The notes: generated from the letters alone by a model not told the origin. Positions 6,713 through 13,298 are shown, numbered from the stretch's first letter. The stretch: 17,269 nt of DNA from SKVL01 sp051745565 (GCA_051745565.1 JBNJEF010000011.1:1-17269), one strand, 5' to 3'. Numbers and translations are program-made.

Positions 6713-6770
6713 TGTTGTTAAGTCAAGGTTTCTATTATCTTGTGAAGTTTAAAAATGTTAAGGTAAAAAT

Positions 6771-7268
6771 ATGAAATTGGCCATATTTTCAGATACACAT
6801 GATAGTTTTGAAAATATTAGCAAAGCCATTAAGCTCTCTAAAGAGGAAGGGGCCGGAGAGATGCTAATTCATTGTGGAGATATATGTGCCCCTGTTACCT
6901 TGGCACATATTATAGAAGAATGGCCAGGTGAGATACATTACTGTTTTGGTAATGTTGATGGAGATCATTTATCTACATTTAAGGTTCATAAAGATAATCC
7001 CAGTGTTCACGGCCACGGAGAGTCTCTAGGCAGTTTAAATGCCGAAGGGAAAAGTATTGCTTTCCAGCACTATCCGGAGTTAGCAAGGCGTCTTGCCGAG
7101 AGCGGAGCGTATGACGCCGTTTTTTATGGCCACACTCATTTAAAACATAATGAATATATTGGTAAAACATTACTTGCCAACCCGGGTAATGTTTGCGGTA
7201 TTAAGCATCCTCCCAGTTTCGCTATATATGATACCGAGAGTAATACGCTTGAACATATCGATCTTTGA
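6771..7268 (+). CDS. YfcE/MJ0936-type metallophosphoesterase
   Basis: A 165-aa calcineurin-like phosphodiesterase of the compact YfcE/MJ0936 group. The two-metal site is complete: Asp8 and His10 (SDTHD), Asp37 (HCGDI), Asn61 (FGNVDG), His100 (FQHYPE) and His121 and His123 (YGHTH). NPGN (137-140) near the end is also typical. Characterised members hydrolyse artificial phosphodiesters, and the natural substrate is usually unknown. The family's usual 'HG' after the fifth strand is HY here. A weak TAAGGT lies about 9 nt before the ATG. It is cytoplasmic and has no partner in the neighbourhood. The next gene in its direction is 405 nt away across the structured tRNA island. Confidence 0.92.
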   Translation: MKLAIFSDTHDSFENISKAIKLSKEEGAGEMLIHCGDICAPVTLAHIIEEWPGEIHYCFGNVDGDHLSTFKVHKDNPSVHGHGESLGSLNAEGKSIAFQHYPELARRLAESGAYDAVFYGHTHLKHNEYIGKTLLANPGNVCGIKHPPSFAIYDTESNTLEHIDL

Positions 7269-7295
7269 ACTGATTTGAAAGTCTTTAGTTTTCCG

Positions 7296-7369
7296 TCTCT
7301 CGCTACAAGACCATTGTCGCGCAACCGCATGGGTTGCGCTCTGTGCTCTTGTGCGAGATACGGGAATCG
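7296..7369. repeat. Left copy of the tRNA-associated hairpin repeat
   Basis: The 74 bp match 7466-7539 at all but one position (g7327 against a7497, in the hairpin loop). The unit has an outer stem, CTCGC-t-ACAAGA (7299-7310) with TCTTGTGCGAG (7347-7357), and an inner 8-bp stem, GCGCAACC (7319-7326) with GGTTGCGC (7332-7339), over a 5-nt loop. Its right end (7353-7369) equals the last ~17 nt of the tRNA-Gly gene, from mid T-loop to base 72, with no tRNA body attached. Transposase and integrase genes are absent nearby. Confidence 0.85.
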
Positions 7370-7390
7370 GTCACAACTCTCGCTTCACTC

Positions 7391-7439
7391 GGTCGCGACC
7401 CCGACTCGCCGACAAGCCTCTACCTTCGGTGGATCTTGT
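7391..7439. other. GC-rich spacer with palindrome and third ACAAG/CTTGT hairpin
   Basis: Between the two repeat copies lies the perfect palindrome GGTCGCGACC (7391-7400). It is followed by a hairpin with foot ACAAG (7412-7416) and CTTGT (7435-7439), an internal loop, and inner stem CTACC (7420-7424) with GGTGG (7428-7432) closing over TTC. The foot is the same as in the two flanking repeat hairpins. No convincing coding frame is seen. Confidence 0.6.
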
Positions 7440-7465
7440 ATACCGGCTCCGTCCTTCGCTTCCCC

Positions 7466-7539
7466 TCTCTCGCTACAAGACCATTGTCGCGCAACCACAT
7501 GGGTTGCGCTCTGTGCTCTTGTGCGAGATACGGGAATCG
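7466..7539. repeat. Right copy of the hairpin repeat, fused to the intact tRNA-Gly 3' end
   Basis: This is the second copy, 170 bp from the first. Outer stem: 7469-7480 with 7517-7527. Inner stem: GCGCAACC (7489-7496) with GGTTGCGC (7502-7509). The outer stem's right arm includes GCGAG (7523-7527), which is the 3' acceptor strand of the tRNA-Gly gene read on the other strand. In the tRNA transcript this hairpin therefore lies directly downstream of, and overlaps, the acceptor stem. No U-run follows, so it is not a classical terminator. Confidence 0.85.
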
Positions 7540-7592
7540 AACCCGTGCCTCAACCTTGGGAAGGTCGCGTTCTGCCACTAAACCAATCTCGC
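7522..7592 (-). tRNA. tRNA-Gly (anticodon CCC)
   Basis: The 71-nt minus-strand sequence folds as a full cloverleaf. The acceptor is GCGAGAT (7586-7592) with ATCTCGC (7523-7529), seven pairs. The anticodon stem is CGACC/GGTTG around loop TTCCCAA, giving anticodon CCC. The T arm is ACGGG-TTCGATT-CCCGT, and the D arm is GTTT...GAAC. The discriminator is A (7522). The genome continues CAA, not CCA, so CCA must be added enzymatically. CCC reads GGG glycine codons. It is the only minus-strand gene between 1558 and the window end. Confidence 0.95.
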
Positions 7593-7634
7593 TTATGTGT
7601 GGATTGTCTATAAGTTTCGGCTTATCGTTATTGT

Positions 7635-7668
7635 TGCTATTATAGGATATGTTGAGGTAATAAAACAA
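7635..7668. promoter_or_regulatory. Overlapping divergent promoters for tRNA-Gly and the 168-aa gene
   Basis: Read on the minus strand, TTGTTT (7663-7668), 18 nt and a consensus TATAAT (7639-7644) would start the tRNA precursor near 7632 with a ~40-nt 5' leader. Read on the plus strand, the same bases give an extended -10, TGCTATTAT (7635-7643), that could start the 168-aa gene near 7650. The two -10 boxes overlap by five bases. Confidence 0.45.
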
Positions 7669-7673
7669 GAGTT

Positions 7674-8180
7674 ATGGTTTCAGATGAATTAAAAAATTAC
7701 GTTGTTGATAATTTAAGAGAGGGATGGGAAAAAGAAGAGCTGGAGAAGTCTTTGCTTGAGGCGGGGTGGCCGGAAGACGAGGTGAAAAAAGTTTTTGCCG
7801 AGGATGATGTAAGATCTCTTTTTCTCAAACAGAATGAATCTCCTTCAGATGGGGATAAAAATATAGAGTCAGAGGAACAAAATAACGGTCTTCAAAATGG
7901 TCAACTGTCTTATATTACTGATGTTGACCCTCCTCCGCAAAAAAACTCTGAACCTCTTCCTGAGGAAGAGATCGTAAATTTGCCGGAGATGGAAGACCCT
8001 CCTAAACCGAAAGACGTGTCTTATTCGGTGAGTTCCAAAATGAGAGTGGATCTCGGCTCTTATATCAAAAATTCCTTAGAGAAAGGTTTCAGCGAGTCGG
8101 CTGTGAAAAGTGTGGCCGGACAAGCCGGATGGTCTGATGCGGAAATAGAGAGAACGATAAAAGAGGTAAAGGGATCTTAG
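7674..8180 (+). CDS. Small protein with two GW modules
   Basis: A 168-aa protein without signal or membrane segment. Two copies of a ~40-residue all-helical module lie at the ends. Residues 3-44 contain DELKNYVVDNLREGW and LEAGWPEDEVKKVF; residues 125-165 contain LGSYIKNSLEKGF and AGWSDAEIERTI. The pattern L..Y...L..G(F/W).....(I/L)...(A/S)GW....(V/I)..(F/I) recurs in many CPR proteins and resembles a UBA-like three-helix bundle. That similarity is an impression, not a proven homology. Between them is an acidic, Pro-rich disordered linker (about 52-120). The first module is almost the same as the start of the 1294-aa protein. It sits 10 nt before the lycopene-cyclase-like gene, so co-expression is likely. 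Its function is unknown and a binding or adaptor role is inferred. Confidence 0.85.
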   Translation: MVSDELKNYVVDNLREGWEKEELEKSLLEAGWPEDEVKKVFAEDDVRSLFLKQNESPSDGDKNIESEEQNNGLQNGQLSYITDVDPPPQKNSEPLPEEEIVNLPEMEDPPKPKDVSYSVSSKMRVDLGSYIKNSLEKGFSESAVKSVAGQAGWSDAEIERTIKEVKGS

Positions 8181-8190
8181 TTTTTTATCA

Positions 8191-8952
8191 ATGAAAGGAA
8201 AGAAAATCGGGCAAATATCATTACTCTTACTCTATGTTCTTGGTGCCTGTGTGTTCATATACTGGTTGGAGCCGAAGTATATTTTCACAGTTCTTATCGT
8301 ACTCGTTCCGCCTGCACTTTTGAATTTCTTTTGGCTTAAAAGATCTCGTTTGAAAATACTGTTCTTTTCTTTAATGGCGATGTTATTCTTTGCGCCACCG
8401 GTAGAGCTTTGTGCTCGTCTGGCCGATGTCTGGGAAGTTCAAACCGTTTTTCCGGAGATACTGGGCTTTATACCTATAGAGAATATGATATTCGCTTTTC
8501 TTAATTTTTTCTGGGTCCTTACTTTTTATGAATATTTTGTTGATAAAGACAAAAGTGCCAATATTTCCGCGAAGTTCAAATATTTAATAGGAATGTTCTG
8601 TGGAGTCTCTATTTTGGTCTACGGCTTGTATGCTTATGATCAACAGTTGGTAGCTTTGAGTTATTTTCAATTGGCTCTTTTGATACTTTTTATTCCCGCC
8701 CTTGTGCTTTTCAGTAAAAACCCCAAATTACTTAAAAAGACCATTTTAACCACTTTCTTTTTCGCTGTTGTTTTTTTCGCTTATGAATTAGTGGCTTTGA
8801 AGATAGGGAACTGGTGGTGGCCGGGAGAGTATCTTTTTACTTTTACCGTTTGGGGAGAGATATTTCCTTTAGATGATGTAATAATATGGTACTTCCTTTC
8901 TACGCCGGTGTTGATAGGGGGATACGAATTTTTTGTTGATGATTGGCAATAA
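8191..8952 (+). CDS. Tandem lycopene-cyclase-domain membrane protein
   Basis: A 253-aa protein with about eight membrane helices (near 8-25, 31-48, 55-70, 96-116, 131-149, 155-175, 184-204 and 228-247). The sequence is duplicated. Residues 87-119 (PEILGFIPIENMIFAFLNF, ending YEYFVDK) align with 218-251 (VWGEIFPLDDVIIWYFL, ending YEFFVDD). Each is preceded by an EL.A......W element (72-81, and 199-210 with NWWW). This layout fits the lycopene cyclase domain of CrtYc/CrtYd-type enzymes, two copies fused. The usual Pro-x-Glu-Glu motif is PIEN in the first copy and PLDD in the second. No carotenoid gene is nearby, so cyclase activity is doubtful and a divergent function is likelier. Ten nt separate it from the gene before. 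Confidence 0.75.
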   Translation: MKGKKIGQISLLLLYVLGACVFIYWLEPKYIFTVLIVLVPPALLNFFWLKRSRLKILFFSLMAMLFFAPPVELCARLADVWEVQTVFPEILGFIPIENMIFAFLNFFWVLTFYEYFVDKDKSANISAKFKYLIGMFCGVSILVYGLYAYDQQLVALSYFQLALLILFIPALVLFSKNPKLLKKTILTTFFFAVVFFAYELVALKIGNWWWPGEYLFTFTVWGEIFPLDDVIIWYFLSTPVLIGGYEFFVDDWQ

Positions 8953-8960
8953 AAAGTAAT

Positions 8961-8981
8961 GTTAAACATTTTTTGTTTAAC
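8961..8981 (+). terminator. AT-rich hairpin after the membrane-protein gene
   Basis: GTTAAAC (8961-8967) and GTTTAAC (8975-8981) form a perfect 7-bp stem around ATTTTTT. The stem is AT-rich and there is no U-run after it, so it is at best a weak terminator. It lies 9 nt past the stop codon. Confidence 0.3.
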
Positions 8982-9028
8982 TATAGTATCCGAATGTGGA
9001 CTATTTTCTTACAGTTTTTCGTTTTTGC

Positions 9029-9053
9029 TGTTAATATTAAGTAAGCCCAGGAG
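9029..9053 (+). promoter_or_regulatory. Possible extended -10 and Shine-Dalgarno for the giant protein gene
   Basis: TGTTAATAT (9029-9037) is an extended -10 with a 4/6 hexamer. AGGAG (9049-9053) follows, 14 nt before the ATG at 9068, an unusually long Shine-Dalgarno spacing. The ATG is supported by the MVS.ELKNYV start shared with the 168-aa protein. Confidence 0.4.
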
Positions 9054-9067
9054 CTATTTTTCATTTT

Positions 9068-12000
9068 ATGGTATCGGAAGAACTTAAAAACTACGTTATA
9101 AAAGCCCTTAAAAAAGGCTTTACTAAGCATGCCATTAGAGCGGCTCTTTTAGGCTCCGATTGGTCTAAGGATCAAGTAGATGAAGTTTTTGCTGACAAAG
9201 ACGTAAAGGAACTTACTTCTTTGCGAGAAGATATTCCTAAACCTGAGGAGAGTGAAGATAAAACGGACGTGGAAGATATATCCGAAGAAGAGTCCGAGGA
9301 AGATCATGAGGCTGAGCCTCCCGTTAAAGAAGACCTTTCTCAAGAAGAAGAACCTGTTAAGGGTGATAAGGAGGTAAATGAAGAGTTAAAGAAATATTTG
9401 GTAAGCCACCTGGAAGAAGGCTTTAGTGAATATGTCATAAGAGATGTTGCTGCTGAATCAGGGTGGTCAGAAGAGGAACTTGACGTGGCCTTTAAGGATC
9501 CGGAGATAAGGTCTTTTCTTCCGGAATCGGAGGATGATGGGGAAGAGTATTCGGAAAATGAAGAGTTATCTGAGGAAGGTAAGAGTGAGTCGGAAAATGA
9601 TGAGGGCGGGATAAATAATGAAAATAAAGAGGAGAGTGATAAAGAAGTATCAAGGAGTGGTTATGAAGAAGCAATGCCATCCAAGAAGGAAGTAGAAAAA
9701 GAAGATAATAAAGTGCAAAAGAAAGGTATCACAGATGATGCTTATAAAAAAAGTGAAGTAGAGGTGGTTCACGAAAAAGAAACTGAAAAAGAGGAAGATG
9801 AGAAGGTGGAGGATATTGAAAAGAAGAAAGATATCGGCGAAAGCGGGCAAGAATATCAAAAAAATATCAAAAAAAGACCCACCTCAACAGACACTTCAGA
9901 TATGTCAGAGGAAGAGATCAGAAGTGTTACTGAAAAAGAAGAGAAAAAGTTGCCCGAGCAAAAAGAAGATGTCGGCCATGAAGAAAACGCCATTAAAGAT
10001 AGAGGAGGTTTTCCTGACACAGGAGAAGATCAAAGAGAAGACTCCGAGGAGAAAGCGGGATCCGGTGAGTATTCAGTCAATGAAAAAACCGGACCTTCTT
10101 CAGAAGTCGAACCGATAAAGAAAGAGGATGTGAATCAGCAAAAGAAAGAAGAAGAACCCACTGATAATTCTGAATTGAAAGATCTTTCTCAATCTAAAGA
10201 AGAGCAGTCCGAAGAAAGCTCTAAGGAAAAAGGAGTATCAAAGGAAGGGTTTGATCCTGAGGAAAAGAGTGATGATCAGGAAAACAATAATGATTTAGAA
10301 CTAAAGGAAGATAAAGAAGAAAAGGAAGAAAAGGTAGATAATAATGAAGAAAAAGGTGAAAGTGAGGGTATTAAAAAGAAACAAACAAAGGATGAGGAAC
10401 AAATAGAAGAAGTAAAGGAAGAATCAGAGGACGGCAAGGTGGGGAAAAAAGAAAATGAGGACAAAGAGGAGTTAGATATGAAAAGTGAGAAAGAGAGGGA
10501 TTTTCAAGACAGTGAAGGTGAAAAAATATCTCCTGAACTTAATAAAGAGAACATGGATAAACCACCGAGTTTTGAGGAGGTGGTAGAAAGTTCTTCCAAA
10601 GAAAAAACCTCCGGAGAAACATTCACGGAAAGTGATAAAACGACAAGAATAGGGGCATACAACCAACAACGATCAGATCAAGGTGGTTATGATTCTCGTT
10701 CTCAAGATGACGTCCGGTTTTCCGATCAAGAAACACTGCCTCCGGAAGATGCGAGTTCATCCTTGTCGGGTAATTCTTACCTTTCAAAAGAAGAATTGAA
10801 TAACATTGTTTCTGTTCAAAAGGGAGAAGATTTTAATATAAAAGAATATAGAAACGATCATAGAAATAGACAAAATCCCCCTGCGGAAGGAGAGGAGACA
10901 GTGCAACAACCTTATAGACCATATCCAGGGCAACCCATGGGCGAACAACCTGTGCAACAGCCCTATGGGCCATACCCGGGGCAACCTATGCCAATGAGAG
11001 GGCGGCCCATGCAACAGCCTTACGGTCCTTATCCGCAACAGCAGATGCCGATGGGTCAACCCATGCAACAGCCTTACGGTCCTTATCCTCAGCAACCTAT
11101 GCCAATGAGAGGACAGCCCGTGCAACAGCCCTATGGACCATACCCGGGGCAACCCACGGGCGGACAACCTATGCAACAGCCCTATGGACCATACCCGGGG
11201 CAGCCCGTGCCAATGGGACAACAGCCAACGGGGCAACCTTATAGACCATACCCTGGGCAGCCGATGGGTACCCGTCCTCCACAACAACGACCTCTTGGGC
11301 AAAGAAGTAATGTCGGACCCTCTCAAGGTTCAGGGTATTCAATGCAATCAGCTTCAGGGTGGGGTTCCGGGTCTTCGTATCAAAATCCGGGAAGTAATGT
11401 AGGTACTCCCGATTATTCCGAATCTCCACAGTTTGTAGCCGATCGTAAACTTAGAAACGCTCAATTTAAGGAAGGTCAGAAAGAAGCTTCAGGTGGATAT
11501 GTGGGGGGAGGTAAAATAAATCCTTTACTTAAAGAATATGTAATAGATAGTTTTGAAAAAGGTTTTGGTGAATCTTTAATAAAGGAGGCTGTTAGAGAGT
11601 CAGGTTGGCCAGATAGTGAAGTGGAAAGAGTGTTTAGCGATAAAGAGGTGAAGGAAAAAGTAACGGAAGTGATGGCCCAAAGAAAAGAAGAAGAGAAGAA
11701 AGAGGAAAACAATAAGCCTAAAGAAAAAACCCGCCCTTCTTCAGAAGCCGAACCGGAAAAGAAAGAGGATATGGTCCGGCAAAAGAAAGAAGAAGAACTC
11801 GCTACTTCAAAAAAGGAAGCCGAGAGTAAACCCAAAGAAAAAACCCGCCCCTCCTCAGAAGCCGAACCGGTAAAGAAAGAGGACGTGAATCAGCAAAAGA
11901 AAAAAGAAGAACCCGCTATTTCAAACAAGGAAGTTGACGGTGAACCTGAAGAAAAAACCCGTTCTTCTTTAAAAGACACCTCTTCGACTGAGCAGGAAAA

Positions 12001-12952
12001 GGTGGTTGAAGGGCTAAAAGAAAAAAAGAAAGAAACCGATGGGTCTGAAAATGAAATCTCTTTAGAACCTAAAGAAGGAGAACCTAAGAAAAAAACTCGT
12101 CCCTCTTCAGAAGATACATCATTTTTAACCGAGGAAGAAAAGAAGAGTGAGGAGATGAAAGAAAAAAAAGAAGAAGCTGATAAATCAGAAGGAGTCTCAG
12201 TTGAAGAAAAAACCGGATCCTCTTTGGAAGATGCTTTATCTTTGGTAGAAAAGAAAAGAAAGAATGAGGAGATGAAAGAAGAGGATGCAAATAATTCCAA
12301 AACAGCGAGCTCTTCCGGAATCCAAGAAGAGCGGTCCCAAGAAAAAGCCGGCCTTTCTTTAGACGATGCTTTGTCTTCAGATAATGAGAGCAAGAGGGAT
12401 AAGCATAAAGAAAAAATTATTGATGAATCCAAGAAGGAAAAATCCTCTCAACCGGGGAAAAATATAAAGAAGCCTTCTTTGGAGAGTATCGGTTTATTAA
12501 AATACAAAAATGAAATTTCCCCGGACATCGGGTCGTCTCAAGATGATGGTGATGCAAAGTTGAAAGAAGGATCTGAGAAAAAAAATGAGAGTGGGAAAGG
12601 TTCACAAACAAGTCATTCCCCGACAGAAAGATCCGGTTCAGAAAAAGAAGAGGAAACTAAGGTTCCCACCGCTCCGGAAAAAGCTCCTTCTCCCGAGGAA
12701 GGTCCTGTACCGCCCTCTACATCTGAAGAAGAAAAAGATGATTCTGCGGATGAAAAAATCGCCACTAAAGAAAATGATAAACATAATGCCAATGAACCAC
12801 CCCCTGCTGACCGACATGTTAAAAGAGATATCTCAAACCCTGCTTCTTTCTTTGTAGAGAATTCAAGCGCTTGGTCTGAGATACAAAAGCAAGAAGAGGA
12901 AAACGAGTCAGGGAAAAAAGAAGCACCAAAAAAAGGATCTGAGGATGAATAA
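9068..12952 (+). CDS. Giant disordered repeat protein with three GW modules and a PYPGQP array
   Basis: A 1294-aa protein without signal peptide or membrane helix, hence probably cytoplasmic. GW modules lie at 1-46 (EELKNYVIKALKKGF, SDWSKDQVDEVF), 103-150 (EELKKYLVSHLEEGF, SGWSEEELDVAF) and 817-862 (LLKEYVIDSFEKGF, SGWPDSEVERVF). Residues 150-600 are almost only Glu, Lys, Ser, Asp and Asn, with coiled-coil or disordered character. Residues 613-738 hold seven Gln/Pro/Tyr/Gly repeats, then a Gly/Ser-rich stretch to about 790. Residues 885-1105 hold a charged KTRPSS repeat array. The C-terminus has a short ordered-looking motif, ISNPASFFVENSSAWSEIQK. The frame is intact over 3.9 kb. I recognise no named family. 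Alternating stickers and charged spacers suggest a scaffold or condensate-forming protein, possibly tied to its GW-module neighbour. That is inference. Confidence 0.9.
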   Translation: MVSEELKNYVIKALKKGFTKHAIRAALLGSDWSKDQVDEVFADKDVKELTSLREDIPKPEESEDKTDVEDISEEESEEDHEAEPPVKEDLSQEEEPVKGDKEVNEELKKYLVSHLEEGFSEYVIRDVAAESGWSEEELDVAFKDPEIRSFLPESEDDGEEYSENEELSEEGKSESENDEGGINNENKEESDKEVSRSGYEEAMPSKKEVEKEDNKVQKKGITDDAYKKSEVEVVHEKETEKEEDEKVEDIEKKKDIGESGQEYQKNIKKRPTSTDTSDMSEEEIRSVTEKEEKKLPEQKEDVGHEENAIKDRGGFPDTGEDQREDSEEKAGSGEYSVNEKTGPSSEVEPIKKEDVNQQKKEEEPTDNSELKDLSQSKEEQSEESSKEKGVSKEGFDPEEKSDDQENNNDLELKEDKEEKEEKVDNNEEKGESEGIKKKQTKDEEQIEEVKEESEDGKVGKKENEDKEELDMKSEKERDFQDSEGEKISPELNKENMDKPPSFEEVVESSSKEKTSGETFTESDKTTRIGAYNQQRSDQGGYDSRSQDDVRFSDQETLPPEDASSSLSGNSYLSKEELNNIVSVQKGEDFNIKEYRNDHRNRQNPPAEGEETVQQPYRPYPGQPMGEQPVQQPYGPYPGQPMPMRGRPMQQPYGPYPQQQMPMGQPMQQPYGPYPQQPMPMRGQPVQQPYGPYPGQPTGGQPMQQPYGPYPGQPVPMGQQPTGQPYRPYPGQPMGTRPPQQRPLGQRSNVGPSQGSGYSMQSASGWGSGSSYQNPGSNVGTPDYSESPQFVADRKLRNAQFKEGQKEASGGYVGGGKINPLLKEYVIDSFEKGFGESLIKEAVRESGWPDSEVERVFSDKEVKEKVTEVMAQRKEEEKKEENNKPKEKTRPSSEAEPEKKEDMVRQKKEEELATSKKEAESKPKEKTRPSSEAEPVKKEDVNQQKKKEEPAISNKEVDGEPEEKTRSSLKDTSSTEQEKVVEGLKEKKKETDGSENEISLEPKEGEPKKKTRPSSEDTSFLTEEEKKSEEMKEKKEEADKSEGVSVEEKTGSSLEDALSLVEKKRKNEEMKEEDANNSKTASSSGIQEERSQEKAGLSLDDALSSDNESKRDKHKEKIIDESKKEKSSQPGKNIKKPSLESIGLLKYKNEISPDIGSSQDDGDAKLKEGSEKKNESGKGSQTSHSPTERSGSEKEEETKVPTAPEKAPSPEEGPVPPSTSEEEKDDSADEKIATKENDKHNANEPPPADRHVKRDISNPASFFVENSSAWSEIQKQEEENESGKKEAPKKGSEDE
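10904..11282 (+). repeat. Seven-unit PYGPYPGQP coding repeat
   Basis: Seven 17-19-residue units with core QQPY(G/R)PYP(G/Q)Q lie at residues 613-738 of the giant protein. Their linkers alternate between short (MGEQPV, TGGQPM) and longer Met-containing forms (MPMRGRPM, MPMGQPM, MPMRGQPV, VPMGQQPT). Codon-level similarity is high (caacagccctatggaccata recurs), so expansion was recent. Base composition is clearly more GC-rich than the flanking Lys/Glu coding region. Confidence 0.9.
11720..12380 (+). repeat. KTRPSS charged coding repeats
   Basis: Units beginning EKT(R/G)(P/S)SSE or a variant recur about every 35-46 residues, roughly residues 885-1105. The first two units are near-identical in DNA and lie exactly 114 bp (38 codons) apart (11720 and 11834). 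An isolated earlier unit, EKTGPSSEVEPIKKED, occurs near 10084. Later units drift to EKTGSSLEDALS and EKAGLSLDDALS, which look like short amphipathic helices. Confidence 0.75.
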
Positions 12953-13259
12953 TATAAATATTATGGAAAGTACAAAAATAGAAGTTATCGAGAAGATCGC
13001 TGATGAAGAAGGGTGGGTTTTTCATGTTCTTGTCATAGATGATAAAAGTGAAAGTGAGCATTCCGTTTCTCTTACTAAGGAGACTTTTAAGAGATTAGGG
13101 GGTGACAGGGGTGCGAGTGATTTGGTCAGAGAAGCCTTTGAATTTCTTTTGCAAAAAGAACCCAAGGAATCTATCTTCAAGAGCTTTGATGTTTCCGAGA
13201 TATCGGATCATTTCCCCGAATTTGAAGATGTTATAACAAAAAGGATGAGTAATGAATAA
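12945..13259 (+). CDS. Small conserved protein of unknown function
   Basis: A 104-aa acidic soluble protein. The first half looks like beta strands (IEVIEKIADEEGWVFHVLVID, then HSVSLTKETFKRL). The second half is helical: DLVREAFEFLLQKEPKESI, then SFDVSEISDHFPEFEDVI. I recall similar ~90-residue proteins with an 'EFLL..EP.ESIL..F....I...FPE' end in diverse bacteria and archaea, unnamed as far as I know. The ATG at 12945 overlaps the giant gene's end by 8 bp and has AAAGGAT before it, favouring translational coupling. An alternative ATG at 12963 (MESTK) follows TATAAA by four nt and would give 98 residues from a leaderless transcript. I cannot decide between the starts. Confidence 0.8.
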   Translation: MNNINIMESTKIEVIEKIADEEGWVFHVLVIDDKSESEHSVSLTKETFKRLGGDRGASDLVREAFEFLLQKEPKESIFKSFDVSEISDHFPEFEDVITKRMSNE

Positions 13260-13298
13260 AGAGAGGTAAGATACTCTTATATTTTTAACTTGTAAGTT

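Noticed and set aside
7352..7540. attL/attR of an integrated element at tRNA-Gly
   Set aside because: The repeated part extends about 56 bp beyond the tRNA and only about 96 bp lie between copies, with no integrase; kept as a duplication finding, not as an att pair.
7275..7645. Three overlapping plus-strand frames of 76-112 codons across the tRNA island
   Set aside because: They read through the antisense of tRNA-Gly and the duplicated hairpin (CARYGNR.. repeats, DTGIEP), a familiar false-ORF type. They have no Shine-Dalgarno and lie over structured repeats.
10904..11282. Regularly spaced repeats, considered as a CRISPR array
   Set aside because: Unit length is 51-57 bp without unique spacers, always in frame, inside an intact coding sequence.
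10784..11326. Minus-strand 180-codon frame with RVWSIGLLH repeats
   Set aside because: It is the antisense of the PYGPYPGQP repeat; its repeats follow from the plus-strand repeats and the plus frame is open for 3.9 kb.
11890..12432. Minus-strand 180-codon Ser/Phe-rich frame
   Set aside because: Antisense of Lys/Glu-rich codons (ctt/ttc), which rarely give stops; no start signal and no protein-like pattern.
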